Shown one piece after another: positions 12,166-24,950 of a DNA stretch of 64,000 nucleotides. Position 1 is the first letter of the stretch, and the number at the start of each line of letters is the position of its first letter. Made by a program: the position numbers and the translations under genes. Source of the DNA: Brasenia schreberi. Its lineage: Eukaryota; Streptophyta; Magnoliopsida; Nymphaeales; Cabombaceae. The notes under the pieces were generated by a model, which saw nothing but the letters and a program-made list of their open reading frames with translations, had not been told where the DNA came from and ran no database searches. The stretch covers positions 5,047,501-5,111,500 of the forward strand of contig JAYKKT010000041.1 of the NCBI GenBank assembly GCA_036023115.1, written 5' to 3'.

Positions 12166-15100
12166 CAACAACAACAACAACAACTAAGCCTTTTCCCATA
12201 CTAGACAGGGTCAGCTACATTGATTCTTTGTTTCCACAGAGCCCTATCATGTGCCATGTTAGCAGTTAACTTACAATAAGCTAGATCATTCTTTATTGTT
12301 TCTTTCCAACACTTTTGTGGTCGTCCTCTACCTCTTTTAATACTTTCAAAATCTAGTTTTTCATACCTTCTTATAAGTTCTTTTGATTTTCTTTCTATAT
12401 GTTCAAACCACCTTAAATGATATTCTCTCATTTTATCCTCTATTGGTGCCACACATAATTTATTTCTAATAACCTCATTATGTATATGGTCTTTTCTTTT
12501 ATTACCACTCATCCATCTCAACATCTTCATTTCTATCATAGACATCTTTTGTACATGTTGATAATTAATTGCCCAACACTCAGAACCATAAAACATGACA
12601 GGTCTAATTGTTGCTCTATAATATTTACCTTTTAACTTTAATGGTATCTTCTTATCATAAAGAATACTTAATGCTCCTCTCTATTTTAACCAACCAATAT
12701 TAATTCTATGTGTAACACCTCCATAAATTCTTTCATCACTATGAAAAATTGACCCTAGGTATTTAAAACTTTCCTTTTGGAAGATGCAATGTGTATCAAT
12801 TTTAATTTCTATATCTTCTGAAGTAACCAAATGATCAAACTTACATTCTATATATTCTGTCTTTGTTCTACTAAGTTAGAAGCCTTTACTTTCTAATGTT
12901 TTTCTCCATAGTTCCAATTTTCTATTAACTTTTTCCTTAGACTCCTCCACTAATACAATGTCATCTACAAATAACATACACCAAGTACTTCATCTTGAAT
13001 ATGTGTTGTTAACTCATCAATCACCATTATAAATAAGTATAGACTTAAAGTTGATCCTTAATATAACCCAATATTAACTTCAAAGAAGTCTATCATTCTT
13101 TTATTAGTCTTCACATATGTTTTTGCACCATCGTCCATGTCTCCTATAAGGTTTATGTATGTCAATGGGATACCTCTTTTTTCCAAGGTTCTCTAAAGAA
13201 CCTCCCTCGGTACCCTATCGTAAGTTTTTTCTAGATCAATAAATATCATGTAAATGTCTTTCTTTTTTGCTCTAAAATATTTCATAGGACGTCTCAAATG
13301 GTGAATCGCTTCAATAGTAGATCTGCCTAGCATGAATCCAAATTGGTTCCTTGTTGTACTTGATACTTTTCTTAACCTACGTTCAATAATTCTTTCTCAC
13401 AATTTTATAGTATGGCTCATTAAGTTAATACCCGGATAATTCACACAATTCTTAATGTCTCCCTTGTTTTTATGTATGGGTATAAGTGTACTCATTCTTT
13501 ATTCCTTGGGTATCTTTTGGTTTCTCCATATTTCATTAAATAGTCTTATGAGCCATGTGATTCATGTTTCTCGTAACATTTTTCAAACTTCTATATGAAT
13601 ATTGTCTGGTCCTACCAATTTATCACCCTTCATATGTTTAAGAGCCTCTTTGACTTCATTCTTTTGAATATGTCGGTAGAAATTGTGGTTTATATACTTT
13701 TGTAATTTTGTTAACTCTCTTAAGCTAATACTAGCATCCTTATTTTTATTAAAAAGATTATAAAAATAGTTTTTTCATCTATTTATTATATTATCATTTG
13801 CCACTAGAATTTTTTCATCCTCGTATTTCATGCATCTAACAAAATTAAGATCTTTAGTTTTCTTATCTCTAGCCCTAACTATCCTAAAAATATCTCTTTC
13901 ACTCTCTTTTGAGTTGAGTTTTTTATATAAATCTCCCCAAATTTTAGCTTTTGCTATACTGATAGACTCTTTCGCTTCCTTCTTTCCTTTCTTATAATCC
14001 TCTAAAGTTGCACTATTTTCTTAGTATAATGTAATTTATAACATATTCTCTTTGCCTTGATTTTATTTTGCACTACTTCACTTCACCACCAAGCTTCTTT
14101 TTGTACCGGTACACCTCCCTTAGATTCGCCTAACACATCTTTCGTCACTTTCCCAATATGTATAGTCATATTATTCCACATATCACAAGGTGTACCAACA
14201 TAATTCCAAGTATCTCCTTGAAGGACTTTCTGTTTAAATATATCTTCTTTCTCGCTTTTGAGGTTCCACCATTTAGTCTGAATAGCTCGATGCACTCTTT
14301 TCTTCTTTGTCCATTTTCTTATTTGTAAATCCATAACTAAAAATCGATGTTGGGTGGTTAAACTTTCTCCTGGAATTACCTTGTAATCTTTACAACACGC
14401 TCTATCTTTTTTTCTACAAATAAAGTGATCAATTTGTGTTTGTGATAAGCCACACTTATAAGTAATTAAATGTTCATCTCATTTTTTGAAAATTGTATTG
14501 ACTATAAAGAGATCAAATGCCATAGCAAAATTTAAAATCTCCCTACCTTCCTCATTTATATCCCCAAAACCAAAGTTTCCATGAATACCTTAATATCCTA
14601 ATGTCTCTTTACCGACATGTCCATTTAAGTCTCCTCCTAAACAAATCATCTTCCTTTGTGAAATTCTTTGAATCACCTTATCTAACTCTTCCCAAAAACT
14701 ATATTCAAAACCTTTGCTCCTAACACTAATTTCAACGTCATTATTCAATCACGATATCATTGTATGTCTACTAAACTATCCTTTAAATCTTTATTTATGA
14801 TAATACCAACTCTGTTTCAAGCCTTTTCCTTACCTGAGTACCATAATTTAAAACTTGTATCCTCAATCTTCTTTGCTTTTTCTCCAACCCACTTTGTCTC
14901 TTGTAAACATAGAATATGAATCTTTCTCCAAATTATAGTATCTACCACTTTCATCTGCTTGCTGGACAATGTTCCGATATTTTAAGAACCAATATGAATC
15001 TTATTATCTAGGACTAGCTTCCTTACCCCTACATCCATCCATATTGAAAATACGGAGACCCTCTCTGTAATTTATTCACTACATTCGGGCGGCAATATAG

Positions 15101-15375
15101 CGAGACTAACTTCTTTACCCACACCCGTCCATGATGTGGAAACCCTCTCTACAATTGATTCGCTACATTCGAGCAAAAATGTAGTGGCCCTTACTTTTTA
15201 CTACATTTAAGCTCTACAACGCGTCGCTAGGTGGGGACGCCCCAAAGCAATGCTCATAATTTGTGTAATCCATGGTATAAAAATCTGACAAAGTTTTATG
15301 CTGACTGTCAGAAGCCTAACACAAGCCTCTTCCTTTATCTGGGCTTGGGACCGGTCATGCAAGGGTGATCCCTTA
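12166..15375 (-). pseudogene. RTE-clade LINE copy B, near full length, inactivated (-)
   Basis: Colinear with the intact LINE at 45651-48938 over its whole length. The (CAA)n block at 12166-12184 is the 3' TTG tail and the GGGATCACCCTTGCAT motif near 15375 is the 5' end. On the - strand the order is 5' leader, endonuclease, linker, reverse transcriptase, C-terminal [10 protein letters not shown] region. The ORF is broken by substitutions and small indels; the longest surviving in-frame pieces are the last 131 codons (12201-12596) and an 83-codon linker piece (14083-14334). I could not see a convincing target-site duplication. Confidence 0.93.
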
Positions 15376-17330
15376 GAAAATAACCACACTAACCTTGATG
15401 CCCAACGCATAGTCCTTTCCTGTTGATTGTAGGAGCCCAGCTTGCTGGTCTATAAGTTATTAAAATGCAGCCACTTATGCAATCAACTGGATTTGGCACA
15501 TAGAGTGACCATTGTCAATGGTTAAGCTATTTTCAGTTTCTCACTATGCCTAAATGAACACATAAGCCCTCATTAAACACTGATAAAGAGATTAAGATGG
15601 TAAATACAGCAGAAAAAGCGTTTTTCTTCTCCAATTTTGAAGCTAAGCTACAACCCTGGTTGGATTTGAACCAAGGAACTCTGTTGGACACTGCATCACT
15701 AAAAGGGTTACGAGGAACCAAAAAGGATCCCAAGTACCCAACTGCTCCTGAACCCTCAACCTGCTTGTAAATGAAACATTATAGAAACGATGAGACCAAG
15801 TTAATAGTTTAAAGAAGCAAAACTCACATACTTGGGTAGTTTCAAATTGTCTAACTTCGAACCACTTGGGGTGCATACTGGGGCTTCGCAGAGGATGATT
15901 CATATTGTTTATATAACATATAAATGAATACAAACCATAAAGTAATAGCAGCATTAACACATGCAGACAAACCATATTTTTTCAAAGAACAGCCCAAACA
16001 TATATATCTTTCTTTATCACTTATGAATCGTAACAAGGTTAGCAATCTAAGACTGCCATGCATCTCATCCAACGTTTAGTTGTGCAATTAGTAGATTTGT
16101 TCATTGATGGATGATGTTACTAGACTCAGCGTATGCTAAGACCATGCCAATTTATGTGGCCCACCCTTGGCTTGGGCCGATCGTTTTATAGTAGTTCCAT
16201 GGCCTTCTCACGCTCATCATTTGATTCACAATATGGATCTGGTACCGTAGTTCCTAAAATTGAGAGTCCCCACATGGGACCGTGAATCAAACACACCCAA
16301 AGGAAGTTTTTATGTAACTTTGTAGAATTTGTGCTTGGTATTCCCTACCATTTGCACTAAAACTTTGCTAGATCTAGAGTTGTTTTATAATATTAGCCTT
16401 CCAATTTTAGTGGTAATTCGCTCAATGAATATATGATCAACCGTATCAACCTTTCAATTTTATCCATCATGCATTCATTTTGCGTGACTTCTTTGTCTAT
16501 CCTATTCTATTAAAAGAATACATTAAACAATTATAATTGCCTTTCTTTGAGGCAGAATTTCTTGCACCTTGAGCCTTCACATTATTCACAGCCATCATAT
16601 TTAAGTTATACTCCATGTACTTTCTTTTGAGTGTTCTTGTTATCGCATTCATGACCTTCAACTTAATCGATTCAAAAGCTTGGTTATGCAGGTCTATTTT
16701 CCTCCAAATAGACCTAGTGAAAGATTCGAGTTGAACTTGATCCATTAGCAACAAAACATCTTTGCACAAAAATTGGGATTGCTAAAGTGAACCGTGAAAA
16801 TGTGGAATCTTAATGTCTTGGCTTTTTGAGGGTGACCTCCTCGGGCTTGTGATGCTAGTTATTGAACCTAAGTGGTACTAAACATACAACGAAATTATAA
16901 ACATACACCCCTCAAAATAATTCTGAAATTTCTCCTATGAATCATGTGTCGGACTCTCTCCCAATCTATTCCTCCTCCATTCTCTCCCTCCCTCTCCGAC
17001 ATTTTCTCTCCTGTCTCGCTCTCTTTCTCCCTCTCTGTGTTCCTAGGCATTCTTCGATATCAAGAGAGCACTGATGGCATTCGTTCTTTCCTTTTCGTCT
17101 CTTTCATTTAGCACAATTGGTACCTTTGGCATTCATTCATCATTTTCTTCATTTTTCTTTTTCTTTTTCAACTCCTTTTCTTTCACGTTCTTATGCTTCT
17201 TTTTATTCATTTTTTCAGTGACTACAAATGTGAGGGAAGAGAAGTGGCTTGGTCACAATACCTCCAAGGAGGAGGAGTCACATCCCAGTAACTTTCCTTC
17301 TCAATTTATCATCAATAATAAGGTAAATAA
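15376..17330. other. Unassigned interval with one possible exon-like frame
   Basis: No domain recognised. On the - strand, roughly 15770 down to 15533, an open frame follows a TTTACAAGCAG acceptor-like site and reads VEGSGAVGYLGSFLVPRNPF, then about 55 more residues to a stop. It does not look like a transposon protein, but I cannot identify it. About 16970-17080 is a pyrimidine-rich stretch and 17074-17370 (+) is a Phe/Ser-rich frame of low complexity. Confidence 0.35.
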
Positions 17331-19290
17331 TATGAATTTAAAACTAATCTTTGATATAATCCAATATTAACTTCAAAGAAATCTATCATTCCTCTAAGAG
17401 TCCTCATATATGTTTGTTCATCATACATTTCTTATAAGATTGATATATGTCAATAGAATACCTCTTTTTTTCATGGTTCTCCAAAGAATATCTCTTTACA
17501 CCTTATTATTAGCTTTTCTTAAAATGATAAATATTATATAAAGGTTATTTTTTGCTCAAAAGTATTCAATAAGACATCTCAAGAGATGAATAGCCTAATT
17601 GGTTCTCTATTATACTTAATACTTATCTTAACTTATGTTTAATCATTCTTTTCCATAAATTCATATTATTTCTCATTAACTTCACAATAATTTGTACAAA
17701 TCTGAATGTCTCTCTTATTCTTATATATGGGTATAAATATACTTTTTTTTATTCCCCAAGCATCTTTTGGTTTCTATACATTTCATCAAATAATATTATA
17801 AGTCAAATGATACCCGTTTCTCTTAAGATTTTTTATATTTCTATAGGAATAGTATCCGATTCTAAAAATTTATCAACCTGCATAAGTTTAAAAGCCCCTT
17901 TGATTTCAATGCTTTGAATATATCAGTAGAAATTAAGGTTTATATACTCTCTTGAGTTGGTTACTTCTCCCAAGCTAATATTAGTACTTATATTTCTATT
18001 AAATGCTTATAAAAATATTTTTTTATCTATTTTTATTAGCATTGCTTGATACCAAAATCTTCTCATTCTCAACTTTAATGCAAGATATTTATTTTTTATA
18101 TCTTTAACCTTAGCTATCCTAAAATGTTTTTTCACCTTCTTTTGAGTTGAGCTTTTTATATAAATCCTCTCAAGTTTTGACTTTTGTTTCATTGATAGCC
18201 TGCTCCACTTTTTCTTGGACTTTTTATAAGCCTCTCAAGTTTCATCAATCTTATTGGTGTAATACAATATGTATTATGCCCTCTTTGCATCAACTTTATC
18301 TTAGACTTTACTCAACAAACTAATCTTTTTTTTACGTTGGCACACCTTCCTTAGATTTTTCAAATACATCATTTGACACTTTTCTAATATGTTTAGCTAT
18401 ATTATTTCACATATCACAAGATAAACCTATATAATTCTAAGTATCTCCTTGAACTTTATTTTTAAATACATTTTCTACTATTTTTGAGGTTTCACCATTT
18501 AGTCCAAATAGTTCTATGTACTCTTTGCCTATTTATCCACTTTCTTAAATAAAAATTCAAAACTAAAGTTCATAGTAGGTATTTAAGCTTTCACCACGAA
18601 TTACCTTACAATTTTTATAATATGATTTATCTTTTCTCATACAACTAAAATAATCAAATTGTGTTTGTGACAAACCACTCTTATAAGTAATTAAACGTTC
18701 ATTTTGTTTTCTAAAAGTTGTATTGACAAACCACTCTTATAACTAATGTTCATTTCATTTAAATCTCCAAGGCTATAATTTTCGTCAATACCTTAATATC
18801 TTACCTCTTTACTCATATATCCACTTAAATCTACTCCCAAATAAATCATCTCTCCTTATGGGATTCTTTGAATTACCTTATCTAACTACTCTTAAAATGT
18901 GTTCTTTATACTATCTTCTAGTTTTTGAGTTTATAGGCATAAATTATATTCAAAGCTTCTACTCCTAACATTAATTTCACCTTGTTATTATATATTTATC
19001 ACACTATTCTTTAAATCTTTATTTATAATAATACCAACTCCATTTCAAGCATTTTCTTTTCTTGAGTACCATAATTAAAACATATATTTTCAATCTCTTT
19101 AGCTTTTTCTCCAGCCCACTTTATATCTTGTAAATATATAATATATTTTTTTATCCTAATCATTTTATCTACTACCCACATTTTCAATATCCATCTATGT
19201 TGAAAATGTAGAGTCCATCTTTACAATTTGTTCACTGCATTCAAATGACAATATAGTGGGATTAACTTCTTTACCTCCACATACTTGTCT
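17331..19290 (-). pseudogene. RTE-clade LINE copy C, fragment (-)
   Basis: The sequence reverse-complements to the family's reverse transcriptase, linker, endonuclease and 5' region. The GLHQGS-encoding area lies at its left edge (about 17340-17380) and the 5' leader motif at the right (about 19250-19290). The C-terminal third and the TTG tail are absent, so the 3' end has been deleted or replaced. Many small deletions and stops occur throughout. Decay is comparable to copy D and greater than copy B. Confidence 0.82.
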
Positions 19291-22200
19291 GAAGCAAATA
19301 TAACAAAAGTCAAGTCATAAACTCAATATAACAATTTAATAGATAACAAATTAACAAGCAACATCCTTACTACCAAAACTGTCACACGAAATCATCACAA
19401 TTTTCTACGAAGGTGACCAATTGTTGTCTCACTAATGAAAGCTATGTTGTCGACCCAATTTTGGAGAGTTATATTAATGCAATATTTCATACAGAAGTTA
19501 TAACAATTGGTCATAAATTTATGAGAGCTATGTTGTCGACTCAATATAAGTATTTTGGGTTACTATGAAAGCTATGTATGACATCAATATCCAATACCTA
19601 GATGGACACATACCATCCTCCAAATATGCAACCAAAGGAGAAAAACATCAACACCTCCCTCCTCTATAAAAAATGTAAAGTATAGACATGTGATTTTGGT
19701 GCACAAACTATATGAAAAAACTGACATTTTCATACTCCACTCATTGGGATTCCAAGAGAATGAATTGTGCATCACATTTGGTGGCATTTAGGTTATAGAA
19801 TTATTGGTTTCTGGTTTGTACAACCATACATTAGACATTGAGAATCATTATAAGGTGAATTGTATTTTTAGTACATTTTGAGGTATGATATGTATTTGTT
19901 CTTGTAAGATCATGTTTTCTTTTACTGTGTATGCAATATTTATCAATTGTAACTTTTATATCATTTGTTTGAGTTAAAATGTTAAACCTAGATTTTGCAT
20001 GTTCTTTTACTACGTCACAAGCCTCTTTGTTCTTGTTTTCATTGGAAATGAAAACATAAATTTATGGGCTTAATGCTAACCCTTCGCCTTTGATAGTAAC
20101 CCAAAATAATTGTTAGTGAGAAATTATTTTTGAAAACAAAAGTTCCTATATTGCACATAATTTACTTGCTTTCCAATCAGTTGTACTAGGGTGGTTGTTA
20201 CTCCACCTAATTGTCACAACTTATGTTACTCACTTTGCTACCTATTCAAAGTCTGAAGCTCAAAACTAATGATCTTGGCATCAAAATATTGTTAAGAACC
20301 ACTAATTCTATTTCGGTTTTCTCAAAGCAAATCTAGAAATATTCATAGTGAAAATGAATAGCCCATAGTTGAACAATGACTCTACTTTTGTATTGAAAAC
20401 ATTAGGGTGAAGTTAATTTTAAAAAATAGCCCACAATTTCAACTTTGGATTTCATTTTGTTGTTTACCCAACCTTCACATCTAGTCAAAAGTGTTTTCAA
20501 TGAAAATGTGGGTTGTTGGGATTCATGCAACCAATATGGATACAAGTTAGAACCTTCTAGGGTAATGTGTTTCATGGCCTCTATACAAGCCCTTATCTTA
20601 ACTATGGCTATCAATTCTTTAGTCGGCGTTTGATTGCAAGATCAAGACTATGGAAGTAGAATACCATATCCAGTTCTAAAGGACCATAATAATCGGGTAG
20701 AAAGTGGCATCACACAACCCCACTTATGTTGCACATTGAGGCCCATCTTTCATTACAACATGAATGAGAACTATAGTTTCAGTCTCATAGTCCCAAGCCT
20801 TGTAATCAAACACTTCCTTAGGCACCGAGTAAGAATCTATTATTGGAATTGAAAGCACTCACAACTACCTTATTGTACCAACTACCAAATATAAGTATTG
20901 GATCCTTGTTCTATTTGTAGTCTTTTTGCTACTACCATGATGTTTTCATCTTGTCTATTTAATTGTATAATTGTTCTCACACTCTTTTTACTATTCACAT
21001 ACCCCTTTTTTAGAGAAATACTCAAAATACCTCCGATGCCATCCCTACCCTTTCTCTCTCCTATAAATACATACCATACTATATGATTTTAGTATCCTTA
21101 GCAATAGCTTTTGGCAACCATTCAAAGTTCCTTTTCACACATTTCATATCCTATTGGTTAGTATTCAATATTTGAAAAAGAAAAGCATCTGAATGTAAGG
21201 AACAATGAACTTACAAAGTCCCAAAATAATCAAAGAAGTTTGTCGTCTAATTGAAGAAGGTAAAGAGAAGAAAATTCACTGTATTTTAGGATAGGTGATT
21301 GATTTGACACTAAAAAAGTAGGTATTGTAAATATCCCTCCTCGATTCTTTCAAGAGTTTACACAAAAATCCATTGTTCTTCATTTTCGGTCATCTGAGTC
21401 AATTTAAGACATGTGTTTATCCTGTCCTATTAAGAGAATAAATACGACCCTGTCACATCTCCATAAGAGAAAGATTGTGGATAAACCACAATGCAATAAA
21501 AGAGAGAAACACGGTGAAGCTGTGACAAAATCCATTATTTTTCCTTCTTTGTAGTCTCCATAAGAGAGTGAATGCAACTTTGTTTCAGCTTCATAAGAGA
21601 ATAAATGTGGTATTGTTGTGTATTTTTAAAGATCAACTTGTTGTTCCTATTATTGAGACATGTTATCCTGTGTCTCCATGATAGGAGGGATATAGTGTAT
21701 GCACTCAAAAATTTTCATGTGAAATAGAAATGCTAATCAAGTCATTAAAATGCAAAAAATATATCAAGTGAGTCTTAAGCCTTTCAATCATTAAAGATCA
21801 AATGAGACATGAACCAAAATGCAAAGAAATACACAATTGATTAAAATCTATTTAAGAGTTATAGGAGAGATTATTGGAATCCAACAATACAATTCAAGAC
21901 AACATTATCTACTGCATTATTAGAAGAAACTCTTGAACAAAATGAATGTACAGCAAAATCAAGCAGCTAAATGTACACCAGTCATGGCAGCCCACATGCA
22001 TAGGGACAAGTTGTCATCATAGCCTACCCTACAGTCGTTTATAGCCACTCAACAGTCCACAATTCCATCACCTTAAGTCATCTTCAACATCTTTCTTCTA
22101 CAAATTTCAGTTGATAAATTGTCTAAAGTGTGAATGCATTAAAGATGAAACCCGCTGAAACAACTATAAAGGAGGGCCGATACTCATTATCGGCACCCTT

Positions 22201-22650
22201 CCCTAACCTGGAATCACATCTCTTCTCATGAAACATCTAGAATCAAGGGATATTCACTCCTTCTTTTCCTTACTTGAATTGGTGTATTCCATGGATTTGG
22301 TTTTTTCCCTACAAAATCAAAAGACAAAAATAAACGTGGTTCTCTCGCAGATGATTCCCTTTCTTTCCTTTTAAAATGATCATTTCGTTAGTCGAGGTTT
22401 TTTGGAACCAAAAATCCACGTACATGTAGCAATGACACGTCTACAAGAAATAAAATGTTTTATAGTCAGGATGAGCTCATTATATATGTAAGAGATATCA
22501 ATAGAAATCATAATACCATTGTCATTATGTTTTATTCAAAAGTATATATATATAACAAGCAAGGTATGGCTTGAGTATGAAAAAATGACAAATATAGAAG
22601 AGGAAAAACATTATTGTTCAAAATATTAGGTAGGCAGACACTAAAAAGGT
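19291..22650. other. Unassigned AT-rich interval
   Basis: I found no protein domain in either strand. A phrase of the type YTCCATAAGAGARTRAATR recurs in diverged form at about 21425, 21465, 21548 and 21585, hinting at a decayed minisatellite. About 20640-20860 carries a short frame with no recognisable match. The interval is probably old transposon debris. Confidence 0.5.
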
Positions 22651-24950
22651 TGAATACTCATTTTTATTGACAAGAGTGGCTATTGTTGGTGTATCGAGAA
22701 AGTTGAATATTGTGAGACACATAATCACCCTCTAGGTTTATATCTCGAAGGTCATGAGTTTGAAACCAAATTTAGTGAATATAAGTATAGTATAACAAAT
22801 TATACGAGCAAAAGTCATTACAATCTCATGTATATCTTGTCACATTTAAAGTGCATCAATGACTTAAATGTTAGCACAACAAGGCATATTTATAATGCAA
22901 TAATGAAAATTAAAAAAGAGGAGATGAGTGGTAAAATTATTCTACAATAGCTACTATATGATTTATATTATCACCAGTACTATACAAGGCATCAAAAAGT
23001 ATGAGATACAGATATTGTTAGTGATGTTATATTTTCACATCCTCAATCAATTCAACCATTACTTTTATTTTCAAGAGTGTTAGAGTTTGATAGTATGTAT
23101 ACGACTAACATGCATTTCCAAGGGTATCAACGGTATTGTATCAGTTCAACTTTAGGATTTACATTAACTAATAAAGATTTTACTATGAAATATACAAGTA
23201 TAAGATGCCTTTCTTTGAGGTTGAAGTTCATGTCCACAAAGAAGAATTTTTTCTATGATATTTGTTTTTATGAATGCATAAAAGAAATATAATTATATTT
23301 AGGTGTTAATGTATATTACAGTGATCGTGATCTGACAGTAATGAATATCATTTAGATTGTATTATGAGAGACAACACATTTTTTTATGTAAACAACACAT
23401 TACTAAAAATATTGAAGGATATATTGTCCAATTGACAAGGAATAAAGCTATAGCTATTACATTTGGTGCAAGTTGAAAGAAGGTAGTCAAGTCATCATAC
23501 TAGAGCAATTATACTAAGGTAGTGGCTATAATAGAGGCGAGCAAAAAAATTCCATGTCATGCTCTCTTACATTAAATAACAATAGTTGAGCCCCTATAAG
23601 GAGAGAGGAATAGTGTCACCGTGTTTAAATAGGATGATATATTATGTTACTCGTACGATAAACAAGGTTGAGAGTGAGCATGCAAGGCTGAAAGAGTTAC
23701 TCAACTAGGAGATTTGATACAATATGGAGATATATATTCATTAGTCGAATTGTAGATTACAAAATCGAAGAAGTCATTTGAGGAACTTAGAATCATCACC
23801 AAGTATTACATTAATTATAAAAATGATATCATTATAAATCTATAGAGAAAAGTAAAGGCATGCCATTGATTTGATTGTAAGGGAGTTGAATTGTGTTGAC
23901 ACAATAGGTACAAACCCAACCATATGCGGGTATGCATTATGATGTTTACATGGGTTGTCGTGTGCTCATGAGATATTAGTTCTAAAAAGTGGTGGATTAA
24001 TTAGTTGTCATCAATTGATCTCTTTTGGAGAAATCTTGACATGGAGATGAAAATGTCCTACATCATGGATCATAATGATGAGGACAAAAGAATGGTAGTT
24101 GAGATGGAGGTAGTTATTTGAAAGTTAAGGAATCATCCTAATTGGTAACGATGGGATGAATTGGTGAAGATATTGAATAACAATTGACTCTTCAATACAC
24201 CACTTTAGGGGAGTCACCCATTTACCAGCCTAAAGAGAGACCATCTAATCAATTCACTAAGAGGAGGTTATCAATATGGGAATATACCAAGAGAAGTACT
24301 AATCGAGAAAGGTTAAGAAATGGCCTATATTAGCACAATAACAAAACATCACACACCATGGTCATGGTTGCACCCATGGATATGGCCAAGGACATGGTGC
24401 ATCTCCAGGATTTGATCCTTCTTCATCAAGTAATTGTGACCCTTTTATGATATTGTGGTTGTTGAATTCTCTAGTGATCGTATTGGGTCTCCTATTGATA
24501 GAAATTTTACAAGACAACATGACTTTAGATAGTCATATGAGATAGGGATTCCCTCCTTTATGAGGGTATTTGTGAATAAGTAGGTAAATGATATTAGACA
24601 TGGAAAGTGTGGATATCAAGTCATCAATGAACTTTTGAGAGAGGGTGAGTCATAGTAGTGTGAAACTCGTAGAAAATGTTTGAAGGAAATGACACATCAT
24701 TGTGACCTATACTAGTGAGTTTTTACCGAGAAAAGTGGTGTTGATGTTGTTATTTATCGCATTGGATATATAAAGGATGCCTTGTGTCCTCTTGATTATT
24801 GAATATTGAATGTTGATATAAGACATGGGTTATATCATCCCTACTTAATGGAACATGGTACTATTTTCTAAAAATTGGTCTACAACATTTCTATCGTTAG
24901 TGTCAAATAGTGATCAGTAGTCACCTATATGAGATATATAGTATATGTTA
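22650..24950 (+). pseudogene. Mutator-like element (MULE) relic with OTU-like tail
   Basis: In broken frames the + strand reads a FAR1/MuDR-style HNHPLGLYLEGHEF block near 22720-22770. A transposase block LEFDSMYTTN lies at about 23080-23110, a YYSDRDLTVMNII block near 23315-23355, TRTINKVESEHARLK near 23650-23690, and a SWIM-like C..C..LHGLSCAHE block near 23930-23975. Downstream, GKCGYQVINELLREGES near 24600-24650 resembles the OTU-like cysteine-protease domain carried by some plant MULEs. The ORF is destroyed by stops and frameshifts. I did not find terminal inverted repeats, so the borders are approximate. Confidence 0.75.

Noticed and set aside
17074..17370. 98-codon Phe/Ser-rich frame resembling a membrane protein
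   Set aside because: Low-complexity TTC/TTT composition, and it runs into LINE copy C. No family match.
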